DNA from: Lolium rigidum
Lineage: Eukaryota > Streptophyta > Magnoliopsida > Poales > Poaceae
Length of the DNA: 64,000 bases
Reading direction: 5' to 3'
NCBI RefSeq assembly: GCF_022539505.1
Contig: NC_061508.1
Span: 38,868,256 to 38,932,255 of the forward strand
Each line of letters begins with the position of its first letter. Position 1 is the first letter of the stretch. The translations under genes were made by a program, and so were the position numbers. Below are positions 12,563 through 23,402 of the stretch, piece by piece. The notes below the pieces were generated by a model. That model made no database searches and was not told where the DNA came from. It saw only the letters and a list, made by a program, of their open reading frames with translations.

Positions 12563-13686
12563 TGGATCAAGAGATAGGATCAAGCAAAGAGGAGACCTTG
12601 AAACATAGGCAAGATTCACAATTTTCAAAATGTGATCAAATCTTGTCAAACCTTGACCACCAATTGACCTAGCCATACTCCCCTGACCCAACCCTACCTA
12701 GCCCATGCAAGAGATCGACATGGACACGACCAAAACCTGGTTGGCCATGGCCATGCCGATCCCGTTCTACCTCGACACCCTCCCCTCTCATCTCTCGCCT
12801 CTCCACCCTTCACCACCTTGCCAAACACGACGCCAAAGATCTCCTGGATCCGTCCATACTCGCCATTGACCACGAGGACGCCGACAGTCGCCGGAGATCG
12901 CGCGCCCAGGACGGCCAGGACATGCCGATGATGTCGCCGCAGTACCCGCCGCGGACGTCACTGGCCACCTGCCGCCTCGCCAGCACACGCTCGCCCTGTA
13001 CCTCCTCTCGACGCCTTGAGCATCACCGTGCCACCGCGGACGTGCCAGACACGTGCGCGACCACTGCCCTTGCCCGCCGTCGCCGGAGACAAGGACGGAA
13101 TCCCGCCGCATCCGCGCCAGTACACGCCATCGCCCGACCGTCGTACGCCTCGCCGTACCTCGCCATTAATGCCCCAAGGACCGCCGTGACGTCGCCTACC
13201 TCCTGCGCACCTTCCTCGCTCCTTCGCCGCTGTGGACCGACGACCCCGCCATTGACCTCGCCCGCGCCCCGCAGCACCTCGAACGCCTATAAAAGGAGAG
13301 CTCATCCTCCTCATCTGAGCACGCCAATCGACTTCCCTCCCTCCTCCGAGCCTCCTCGCACTCTCTCCCTCAACATTGCGCACCACCGCCGTTCAATTGC
13401 ACCATCGCCGCCCGTGCTCCGCCGCGAGGCCGCCGGAGCTAGAAGCCACCCCAGGACCTGCGACTTGTTCGAGAAGCATCGCCGTCGTCGACAACCTCCT
13501 CCTGCCTCGTCGCCGACGCTCGCCGGAGTCCCTGCTCGCCGTCGACCCCCGTGCCTCGCCGCGCCAGTAAGCCCTCTCGTCGGAGGAGACGACGATCGTG
13601 CGCCGCACGATCGCGTTGTAATCCAACGGCCGTCCCTCCCCCGTACCGATTCGGGGTTAGTGAGCCGCTGACAGGCGGGACCCGCG
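12563..13686 (+). repeat. Direct duplicate, copy 2, starting at a sequence gap
   Basis: It matches 11338-12462 with a handful of small differences. Several are at CTG/CAG sites, for example CTCTGCC against CTCTCGCC, and GACGAGG against GACAGG. Confidence 0.9.
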
Positions 13687-16439
13687 CTGTCAGGCAGCCC
13701 ACGCGTCTGTGGACCGTGGTGGGCTGGCTTGGGCCTTTTTAATTCAACTCTGGCCCAGTAACGCTTCCCGCCAGCCCGTTTAATTCAATTTTCGTTTAAT
13801 AAATTTAGTTTGAATTCAATACTGAACCCAACTTTGAAAATTCATAGAATCTGTTTGGCTCGGCCAAATTTAGCAAACTTTATATGGTTGGAAAGCTACT
13901 GAAAAGATCTACAAAACCCCACTGGTCCCACTTCCAAATCTTGTGTAGAATTAATGTGACAAAAATAACAAGTCAGAGACTTCTACCCCTTCAAATAATT
14001 ATTAACAATCAACCAAAATAGTTATTTAAGTAATTCCAACTCTCATAGCTCACTTTTGTTTTACACTAATTGTTTCTGCAACAATATGCCATGCTTACTT
14101 TGAATGATCATGGCCTAGCTTAATTAAAGAACTATATGGCTATTTCTAGTCAAAGATATTGTCCAAAACTATTAATAAATCACATGGGAGTTTTTCTCTC
14201 ATTTAAATCTTGTCATGAACAATTCAAAATGAGGTAGAGACTCTGGTCATATATGTCTCATATGAATTGTTGATGATATTAACTCACCTCAATAGTAGTT
14301 GTTAACTTAGTTACAACTATGTGTTAAATCATATGAGAGGTATTCCTCTCATTTAAATCTTGTTCTCAAGTAATTCAACATGAGGTAGTGACCATGGTCT
14401 ATATAATCTCATATTGAGTTATTTGGTGACATTAAATCACTACCATGTTAGGATTAAATAGTATGAGGTATTTCACTTCATTTAAATCTGGTCCCAAGTA
14501 CTTTCATATAAAGTTTGGACCCCTGGTTAAATGCTCTCATATGAAATATTTGGAGATTTTAAATCATTTGTAGAAGTGTTAAATAGTATGAGGTATCTCT
14601 GCCTCATTTAAATCATTTTCTCAAATGATGATGCTGAATGGTTGACTTAGGACAACCTGAATTCATGAGTAATTGTTTGAGAAATTAAATCTTAAAGAAG
14701 ATTCAATGAGAGGAAATTATTTTTTCCTCAAGCAAGACCCCAATGCACCAAATTGTATTAATTGTGTGAATAGAATAGTTTGTGTGAATACATGTGATCT
14801 TTAGAATAGCCAATGAATTGTTTGGTGATTGTACCCCGTATTTCGTATTTTAGACGTTAGTACCGGGGAGTATCAAGAGGAGGAGGAAGTCTACTTTCAA
14901 GGAGAAGAAGACCACTTTAACCACCTCAACCACCAAGGCAAGCTATACTCTTGCAAGCTAACACCTCTGCAAGTTCTATTGTTGCAAGATAATACTCTTG
15001 CAAAGTGCAAAGCTCACCATGAGCAAGGCATTACTCCCTTTAATTTATGCTTATGATCCTATGTCCCAGTTTTACCTTACAAGCTTTATTTACTTTTGTT
15101 TTATCAAAGTACCTTTTGATTCATGATTCATCGGGTTAGTATTGGATTAGTACAAGAGTATCAAAGTTAGTCTAGAAGCAAAGCAAATTACTTAGCACCC
15201 CTCATACCTAGATGCTAGTGCTAAATTGAAATTGGCTATGCTAGATGGGAATTTGTGTGTGTGAAATGACTTTGAAAACCTTGGAATGATGAGTCATTCT
15301 ATTGAAAGATTTTGAAGGTGAATATGACTTGTGAATGACTTGGTGAATTTTACCAAAACTGATGGTTGGGTTCGGATGCGATACCATTCCAATTTTTCAA
15401 GTACCCCCACAGTATTCGATATGGGTAGGGCTTAACTAGAAGTTTATATATCTTAGTATGGGTTCCCTCTAAACAAGCGTCATCGGGGTTATGCCAAGGG
15501 CTGCCTCCAAAGAGATATGAAATGATGTGAAATGACGTGAGTTGAGGTGAATGTCCGGCCCAAGCCCTGTGCAGTTCCCAGGCTGACAGTTTGTCTTCAC
15601 TGGGAGGCCAAGCTCATGGGGAGAGATGCCTATACTAGGGTATGTAAGTGGAAGGTTATGGTTGGTAGTCCGCACACGGAGTGTGGTAAATCAGGGCCAG
15701 TTAACCCTGACGGATTATTGCAAATGTTGTGGCACAAGTGTACGACCTCTCGCGAGTGTAGAACTATTCGAATAGCCGCGTCCACGGTTATGGACGGTTG
15801 GAAAGGCCATACTGTTCCGTCATCAGAACTTTTCAAAAATGTGACATGTGAAGGGTGACTTGTGATTTGAACTTGCAATGGTGACTTTGACTTGAAACAC
15901 AACTGAGTTGTGGGAATGACACTAATGTTCCCACTTGAGTTAGTTAGCACATGAAGAGTTGTTTACTAAAATGTTTGAGAACTAAAATTGGCTTTATGGA
16001 AAAGAAACTAGAGCTTAGCATCCCCCTGATTAGAAATGTTAGTACTTACATTAGTATTAGTTTGCGAGTACTTTGAAGTACTCACGGCTTTGTCCCTGGC
16101 TATTCAAATGGCCAGACTATGAAGAGGAACAGCAGTATGAAGAGGATGGACAGCAGGACGTCTACGACAACTAGGACTACTCCCGACGTCAAGCGTTGGC
16201 CTCGTGGACTAGAGAGTCCCTTATCTTTACGCTTCCGCTATGTATTTGTGATGTGTGTTGAAACAATAGTTCAACTATTATTGTAATATTGGATCATGTG
16301 ATCTATCTGTAAGACGACTATGGTATGTAATAAATGATGACTTATGATATTCAACTGTTATGTCTCGCAACAACAATATTCCTAGGATTGCGATGTATGG
16401 CATAACAGGCATCTGGACTTAAAAATCCGGGTGTTGACA

Positions 16440-16887
16440 ATAGTGATTCCTAACCAGCTGGGTATTCATCGTGTCCTCCAATCACTGCCACCAAGTTACA
16501 AGAACTTCGTGATGAACTACAACATGCAGAACATGAACAAGGAGTTACCTGAACTCTTCTCCATGCTGAAATCTGCTGAGATTGAGATACAGAAAGAGCA
16601 TCAAGTGTTGATGGTCAACAAGACCACCCGTTTCAAGAAGCAAGGCAAACCTAAGAAGGGCAACTTCAAGAAGGGTGGCAAGAAAGCTGTCGCGCCTCCT
16701 GAGAAGTCTAAGGGTGGCCCTAAACCTGATACTGAGTGCTATTACTGCAATGAGAAGGAGCACTGGAAGCGTAATTGCCCCAAGTACTTGGCTGATCTGA
16801 AGAGCGGCCTTGTCAAGAAGAAAAAAGGTATATCTGATATACATGTTATAGATGTCTATCTTACTGGTTCTCGTACTAGTGCCTGGG
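16440..16887 (+). pseudogene. Copia A gag, second part with zinc knuckle
   Basis: Gag resumes after the solo LTR with IPNQLGIHRVLQSLPPSYK. A Lys-rich linker is followed by a CX2CX4HX4C knuckle (CYYCNEKEHWKRNC, about 16737-16780) that binds element RNA. The usual Gly residues of the knuckle are replaced (NEKEH). The frame is cut at 16887 by the Gypsy insertion, just before the protease. Confidence 0.85.
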
Positions 16888-17371
16888 TGACGTGGGCATA
16901 ACCCTTCGGGTACTCGACATTGCCATACCCGGTGCAAACTATGAAGGTGGACCAGCACGAGGACTCGACAAGCTGGACCTGCACGCGCCTCAACTTGGAC
17001 TACAAGGAAAGAAGACTCCAATATGAATCCTACTAGGACTCTTGTAAACCCTAGCTTGGCTGATATATAAAGCCAGGCAGGGGCACCCCTTAGGGACACA
17101 CGCATAATCAGAAACATAATCATAGAGGCGACACGCCTAGAAACCGCAACCCGCGGATTAGAACTAGACTAGATCCAACAACTCCGCCTATGGCGGCCCC
17201 CTGTACCCATATATTCATATAGTGGATTGCTAGCAGGACATAGCGATCCTCCACCGCGGGGACGTGAACCTGGGTACGTCGTGTACCGCCTCGCTCCCGG
17301 AACTTCCGTCGTCGCCTTTCTCTAAAACCCAAGCCCCTCATGGTGGGCATTGCCGAGGAACCATCTCGTCA
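16888..17371 (+). repeat. 5' LTR of the non-autonomous Gypsy element
   Basis: TGACGTGGGCATAACCC to CATCTCGTCA. A TATATAAAG box near 17064-17072 is the likely promoter. It has the same length as the 3' LTR. Confidence 0.9.
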
Positions 17372-17372
17372 A

Positions 17373-17392
17373 TTGGCGCCGTCTGTGGGAAT
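17373..17392 (+). other. Primer binding site of the non-autonomous Gypsy element
   Basis: TTGGCGCCGTCTGTGGGAAT lies one base after the LTR end, the typical plant Gypsy tRNA primer site position. Confidence 0.8.
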
Positions 17393-19520
17393 CGCGGCGG
17401 TTGGATTTCGTTATCCGGGCGAGATCATCGTCATAAACAACCTTTAAGAATTTTAAGTTCATCAAGCATCATCGTCGAGAGATCGGAAAATTCGAGCGTT
17501 CATAGAAAGATCGCCTTAAGGCGTGAGCTTCACCGCGACGCTGCTTCTAGTCAAAGATTCGGCTGCAATTTGTCTGATTCCGTTGCGGCTTAAAATTCAT
17601 CGAGTGCTGAACTAGGAAGCATTGCATGGGCACTGCGCGTGCAACGGACAAAGCTGTACATGTGCCTGTGTTCATCGGTTAGAATAATAATAGCAAGGAA
17701 ACATCCAGACGTGGAAAGAAAAATCAGCTTGCCAGAAAGCTAACGTCAATCAATCAAAGGATTTAAGGAAGATGTGACTCGTGAGGACCTGGATGATCAA
17801 TCTCGTTGGGGCGTCGTTCGGTTCTCCAATTAAAATCATTGAATCAGGCGTCGTCAGCTGTGCCCTCACGTGGCTCTTGGAGAGATGGTTTGATTTTAGT
17901 CCGTGACCTTGGATGTCTAGCCGCTGCCGATGTCTAAATTGCCAATCGATTGAGCGCGGTGATGCACACAGGCAAAGCGAACATGGCCGGCGGACCACTA
18001 TTCGCAGCGGAAGAATCTAAGTGTTATCCACAAGGAAGATGACGGCTCATCAGTATGTCAACAAGTCGTCGGGTTACATGGACAAAGAAAAAATACTTCG
18101 GTTTCATCGTGGCCGCTACGGTGGAACAAGTTTGGCCTATTTCATCCCGTCTATTAATCCTGGCTAGGCGCGGGGCGACTACTTCAGATCCACCTCATCG
18201 ACTGCTACTCTCATACATGGATCAAGTCTTCCAAGTTCATCAGCGACGGACATCCGATACAAAAATATCAGCTTCGACTACTCTGCACGGTCGGCCGCGC
18301 CTGCCATCGCGCACTCAGGGCTCGCCTGCCACGGACCCGACATTCCGGACCCGATATATTCGGATGCTCACCTGAAGTGGATCAGCTATGTCAACCGCGT
18401 CCTTTTCATCGTCCCAACTTACAACATTCATACTGCATCCGAGAAGAAGATCTACATCAGCAAGTTCGTCAATTGAAGATTAGAAAACTTCAGATCCGAT
18501 CTGCATGGTCGTGGTCGTTCTGATAGAAAAAGGCGTCTATCGCGGCCGGCGTACTATTCGCAGGCAATCATCAAAGTCTATTCGATGAAAACGGCAGGAA
18601 AAAAGCAATCGCATGCAAGTTCCAAGTCTAGCACTACGAATTACGTGAAGGTGCCAGCCGATCAAGCAGAAGAAAATCAAGGACACGTTAGAGGTAAGCT
18701 AGCTATTACGTCCCGCGTGCGGTCTGACAGTTATCAGGTTTTACAGCAACTTTGTCGGATTAGGCTGAGCTATCAAGGCTCAAACGTTACCAAGAGAACA
18801 CACCCGACGATCGATCATCTACTGCTCCCAAGCAGCTGGAGCAAGCTTCAACGAGTTCAGCGCTTGTGTGGATAAGGAAAAACAAGCTGACGCTACACAT
18901 CAAGATTAGGAAGGCTTGGCAAAAGAAGGAATCTACATGAAACAGCCCAGAATAGGAAAAAATAAAGGGAGAGATCAATCCCAAGTTACCTGACGGCGTA
19001 CGTGTCACCTCTGAAGAAGACAATACGGCATCATACTTTTCGATAGTCCGCAGTACATTGCTTCGTCGGGTCGCGCGGCCAAAGCGGAAAAATACCTGGA
19101 CTTTGCCACGGATGTCAGCGATTTTAACTATGGCGGAATAAGTTTCAACTACCTCGTCGTATCTATTACTCCCAGCCAGATTGAAACAAAGCTTCAACTC
19201 CTCCGCGCGGTTGGCCGCGCCCGTCATCGCGCACTCGGGGCTCGTCTATCTTGGATCCAATATTGCGGACCCGATATATTCGGGTGCTCACCCGTCCTCT
19301 TCATCGACCACGTCAGCTAGCCGCCGCATGAAGTATCTTGAATGGCGCAATTATTTCTGCTGCGCCCGCCGCATGGACTTATCCTCTTCGGCCCTGGATA
19401 TATCTTCTCCTGATGCACTCTCGGGAGCGCTGGAGTTACTCGGGGGCTCCTGGAATATCTTCGAACTACGCTGGTTCGCTGGAATTACTCGGGGGCTCCT
19501 GGAATATCTTCGAACTATTG
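17393..19520 (+). other. Internal region of the non-autonomous element, no recognised coding content
   Basis: Only short ORFs, none with gag, protease or pol motifs. Phrases such as GGTTGGCCGCGCCC...CATCGCGCACTC occur twice (near 18290 and 19210), hinting at old internal duplication. Confidence 0.6.
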
Positions 19521-19521
19521 C

Positions 19522-19788
19522 GGTTACTCCCATCGGGAGCGCTGGTTCGCCGGCATTCAAGAAAATATGAAGACCATTACTCCCATCGAGAGCGTCGGTT
19601 CGCTGGAACCTAAGAAGATATGAAGACTATTACTCCCATCGGGAGCGCCGGTTCGCTGGAATCCAAGAAGATATGAAGACTATTACTCCCATCGGGAGCG
19701 CCGGTTCGCTGGAATCCAAGAAGATATGAAGACTATTACTCCCATCGGGAGCGCCGGTTCGCTGGAACCCACGAAGATATGAAGACTC
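19522..19788 (+). repeat. 53-bp minisatellite, about five units
   Basis: Units start ATTACTCCCATCGGGAGCG at 19576, 19629, 19682 and 19735, exactly 53 bp apart, with an earlier diverged unit near 19522. Each contains the ACTCCCATCGGGAGCG text that also follows the polypurine-like motifs. Confidence 0.9.
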
Positions 19789-19959
19789 AAGTTTTGAAGA
19801 AATTGCAGTAATTCGGGACACCCGAACTACATCGTCAGGAACCTTGTTCGTATATTTCAACGAACATCGGTGCGATGGAAAATACGCCCAGAGATTGCAC
19901 TCTAAAAAAGCCTCTGAAACTACGAGTGCTATGATGCAAAATCAATGGGGACCTTGCTC

Positions 19960-20340
19960 TTTTCCTTTGCTATGGATGCCTCAAAGAGTGCCGCAGATAG
20001 CAAGGATAATGAAAAAGCCTCTGAAACTACGAGTGCTATGATGCAAAATCAACGGGGACCGTGCTCTTTTCCTTCGCTATAGATGCCTCAAAGAGTGCCG
20101 CAAATAGCAAGGATCATGAAGCAACGGGGACCTTGCTCTTTTCCTTTGCTATAGATGCCTCAAAGAGTGCCGCAAATAGCAAGGATCATGAAACAACGAA
20201 GACCTTGCTCTTTTTCTTTGCTATAGATGCATCAAAGAGTGCCGCAAATAGCAAGGATCATGAAGCAACGAAGACCTTGCTCTTTTCCTTTGCTATAGAT
20301 GCCTCAAAGAGTGCCGCAGATAGCAAGGATCATGAAACAC
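19960..20340 (+). repeat. 72-bp minisatellite, about five units
   Basis: Units beginning near 20121, 20193 and 20265 are 72 bp apart, with flanking less regular units. As 72 is a multiple of three, the array keeps one frame open (20061-20408) as a 24-residue repeat with core AIDASKSAANSKDHE. Confidence 0.9.
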
Positions 20341-20746
20341 GTACGAAAACGACCCACGGTCAAGACATGCATCGGTTGAAAGCAAAGTTGCACATACAAC
20401 GGGTTTAGCAAGACCTGCAACACGAGCTGATCACTCAAACAATTTGCTGACCAACGAATACACATACGCTTAAACGGGCAATTAAGATTTGCTCCTTCAA
20501 AATTTGCCAACGGTATTGACATGGTAAAAGTGCATATACATGTACCTACCAAACAATTTACAAACAATGGCATCAACGATGCTCAAGGTGCGTTTTGCCC
20601 CTTGAAATAAACAACAATGTGTCAACGGCACCTGAAAAAAACTGTAAACATCGGGTTGCTCGACTTGAGTCTACTCACGGTTGAAAGCATCAGTGCCCAA
20701 ACTCGGGGGCTACTTCCATCGGGAGCGCTGGATGCGCACCCGATAA

Positions 20747-20995
20747 AATCATCGGCTCCTCTGGGCCATCACCCCAATCATCGGCTCCTCTGGGCCATCA
20801 TCTAAATCATCGGCTCCTCAGGGCCATCATCTAAATCATCGGCTCCTCAGGGCCATCATCCGAATCATCGGCTCCTCTGGGCCATCATCCCAATCATCGG
20901 CTCCTCTGGGCCATCATCTCAATCATCGTCTCCTCAGGGCCATCATCTCAATCATCGGCTCCTCTGGGATATCATCTGAATCATCAACTCCTCTC
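20747..20995 (+). repeat. 29-bp minisatellite, about eight to nine units
   Basis: ATCGGCTCCTCTGGGCC recurs at 20751, 20780, 20809 and onward, 29 bp apart, with small changes (CATCTAAAT or CATCCCAAT ends). Confidence 0.9.
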
Positions 20996-21419
20996 TCTAT
21001 GGCATCACCAGAGTCATCGGCATCAAGTTCTCGGAACTTGAAAAAGTCTACGGTGTTTGACTTAGCATTTTTTACACCCTATACATAACTATTTCATATT
21101 TATCTACAGGCTCGGGGGCTACTCCCATCGGGAGCGCTAGTCGCGCACCCGATAAAAAATATGGCAACCTCGCCAACAAAGAAGAATAAAGTTGAAGACA
21201 TCGGCATCAACACTCAAGATCTTCGAGTAGTACAACTTGAGTCTATGCGTGGCTGCAAGCACCCGCCCATAGACTCGGGGGCTACTCCTATCGGGAGCGC
21301 TTCGCGCACTCGACCAAAAGCAACTTCGACTCTACATCAAGCACAAGATTCAACAGATGATCAAGTCATTCGGCGAAGACAACTTTAGTCCCTGCCCGAA
21401 GCTTCACTTCGGCCAGACA

Positions 21420-21431
21420 CTCGGGGGCTAC
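21420..21431 (+). other. Polypurine tract of the non-autonomous element
   Basis: CTCGGGGGCTAC sits directly before the 3' LTR at 21432. The same motif occurs further upstream in the element (see findings). Confidence 0.75.
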
Positions 21432-21915
21432 TGACATGGGCATAACCCTTCGGGTACTCGACATTGCCATACCCGGTGCAAACTATGAAGGTGGACCAGC
21501 ACGAGGACTCGACAAGCTGGACCTGCACGCGCCTCAACTTGGACTACAAGGAAAGAAGACTCCAATATGAATCCTACTAGGACTCTTGTAAACCCTAGCT
21601 TGGCTGATATATAAAGCCAGGCAGGGGCACCCCTTAGGGACACACGCATAATCAGAAACATAATCATAGAGGCGACACGCCTAGAAACCGCAACCCGCGG
21701 ATTAGAACTAGACTAGATCCAACAACTCCGCCTATGGCGGCCCCCTGTACCCATATATTCATATGGTGGATTGCTAGCAGGACGTAGCGATCCTCCACCG
21801 CGGGGACGTGAACCTGGGTACGTCGTGTACCGCCTCGCTCCCGGAACTTCCGTCGTCGCCTTTCTCTAAAACCCAAGCCCCTCATGGTGGGCATTGCCGA
21901 GGAACCGCCTCGTCA
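21432..21915 (+). repeat. 3' LTR of the non-autonomous Gypsy element
   Basis: TGACATGGGCATAACCC to CGCCTCGTCA, 484 bp. It is followed by the CTGGG target copy, after which the Copia A protease resumes. Confidence 0.9.
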
Positions 21916-22650
21916 CTGGGTATTTGATACTGGTTCGGTTGCTCACATTTGTAACTCGAAACAGGAACTACGGAATAAACGAAGCCTGGCGAGGGACGAG
22001 GTGACGATGCGCGTTGGAAATGGATCCAAGGTCGATGTGATCGCTGTCGGCACGCTCCCTCTACATCTACCTTCGGGATTAGTTTTAAACCTCAATAATT
22101 GTTATTTGGTGCCTGCGTTGAGCATGAACGTTATATCTGGATCTTGTTTAATGCAAGACGGTTATTCATTTAAGTCTGAGAATAATGGTTGTTCTATTTT
22201 TATGAATAATATCTTTTATGGTCATGCGCCTGAGACGAATGGTTTATTCTTGTTAAATCTCGATAGTAGTGATACACATGTTCATAAGATTATGCTAAGT
22301 GAATTACATTAAATGATAATTCTACTTATATGTGGCACTGTCGTCTTGGTCATATTAGAGTGAAACACATGAAGAAACTCCATTCCGATGGACTACTGAG
22401 TCACTTGACTTTGAGTCACTTGATAGATGCGAAGCATGTCTAATGGGAAAAGTGACTAAGACTCCATTCTCTAGTATAATGGAGCGAGCTACAGACTTAT
22501 TGGAAATCATACATACCGATGTGTGCGGACCAATGAGTGTAGCCTCGCGCGGTGGTTATCGTTATGTTCTAACCTTCACAGATGATCTGAGTAGATATGG
22601 GTATATCTATTTCATGAAACATAAATCCGAAACTTTCGAGAAGTTTAAGG
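21916..22650 (+). pseudogene. Copia A protease and start of integrase
   Basis: The frame resumes with WVFDTGSVAHIC, the aspartic protease centre (DTG near 21930). It runs through GSCLMQDGYSFKSENN to about 22310, where a small change breaks it. GAG-pre-integrase text (WHCRLGHIRVKHMKKLH) follows from 22332, then the integrase opening with LLEIIHTDVCGPMSVA (first catalytic Asp). The frame stops at FEKFK where the hAT element begins at 22651. Confidence 0.85.
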
Positions 22651-23394
22651 CATAGTTTTAAAAACCGAACCGGACCGTCGGTCCAACCGGAAAAACCCGG
22701 AACCGGCTGCTCCACCGGTCCATTAAGCGCACAGGACCGGACACGCCAGCCAGCCGGAGTGAACCGGGCAAACCGCGGTCCAACCGCCGGGTTTACTCAA
22801 TAAACCTGACAACGGTCCAACCGGCCCAAACCCTGTGCGCATTAGAAAAATTAATTACCGCAGGCAAGGAAATCGAACTAGGTACCTCCTGTGAGTGCTG
22901 GTCTTTGGCGCTACGGTATAACCAACTTCTCCACGCTGGTTTCGTGTCAGCACTTGAGGAGGGCTGTTTTTATTTATAATTAATCTACACGTAGTAGATT
23001 TGTTATTCTCCATATAATTTAAAACTAACATGGTGGTTCAGATTATAGTATTCTCATGTTGGTGACATACGTGCACAGTGGATTCGTGACCCACCATGTT
23101 GTAATTCGAACATTTTTTTTTGGCAATTGGCTAGTTATCTAGTTATGTTATTGCCATCACAGAATATTTGAAACTTGTTGAGTGAAATATTATTTCTTGC
23201 ACATTCTAAGTCTACACACACTACCATATTTCTGCAAAAACATTTATGCATTTATTGAAATATTTATTAATAACACATAATATTTTATAGCTTAAAAAAC
23301 CAGACAGTGAACCGGTAAACCAGCGGTCCAACCGGTAAAAACCTGAACCGACTGCCTCACTGGTTTGGTCACTGGTCCGGTTTTTAAAACTATG
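22651..23394. mobile_element. hAT-type non-autonomous DNA transposon with terminal inverted repeats
   Basis: The left end CATAGTTTTAAAAACCG... is matched at the right end by the inverse ...CGGTTTTTAAAACTATG, and CCGGT/ACCGG-rich inverted text continues inward. The 744-bp element is flanked by a perfect 8-bp duplication GTTTAAGG (22643-22650 and 23395-23402). An 8-bp duplication with a CA-starting inverted end fits the hAT superfamily. No transposase ORF is present. Excision would restore the Copia integrase frame. The inner part is AT-rich and unremarkable. Confidence 0.85.
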
Positions 23395-23402
23395 GTTTAA
23401 GG

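Larger units (their letters stand above)
10241..16439 (+). mobile_element. Giant solo LTR (about 5 kb without the assembly duplication)
   Basis: The insert starts TGTAACACCCC and ends GGGTGTTGACA, has TG...CA ends and a perfect 5-bp target duplication, and contains no primer site, polypurine tract or gag/pol text. It is therefore best read as one long LTR left by LTR-LTR recombination. Subtracting the duplicated ~1.12 kb and the 100-N gap leaves about 4.97 kb, the size expected for LTRs of large non-coding grass elements such as Sukkula; I offer that name only as a comparison. A GC-rich block (about 11460-13700) with a CTATAAAAGG box suggests the promoter and plus orientation. The 14160-14640 part has diverged repeats of a TCATTTAAATC segment. 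Confidence 0.75.
16888..21915 (+). mobile_element. Complete non-autonomous Gypsy-type LTR retrotransposon
   Basis: Two 484-bp LTRs (16888-17371 and 21432-21915) flank 4.06 kb. A perfect target duplication CTGGG (16883-16887 and 21916-21920) flanks the whole. A primer site follows the first LTR and a polypurine tract precedes the second. I count five differences between the LTRs, all transitions, so insertion was recent (about 0.4 million years if 1.3e-8 per site per year applies). No gag or pol text is seen inside, so the element must borrow proteins. The 3' third holds three minisatellite arrays and several copies of the polypurine motif, as reported for 3' regions of Tat-lineage elements; lineage assignment is inference. 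Confidence 0.88.

Noticed and set aside
11338..13686. A true local segmental duplication
   Set aside because: Both copies end exactly at the N run and share the same inner boundary, which fits overlapping contig ends better.
20747..20995. CRISPR-like array (29-bp units)
   Set aside because: Units are directly tandem with no spacers, in a plant retrotransposon; it is a minisatellite.
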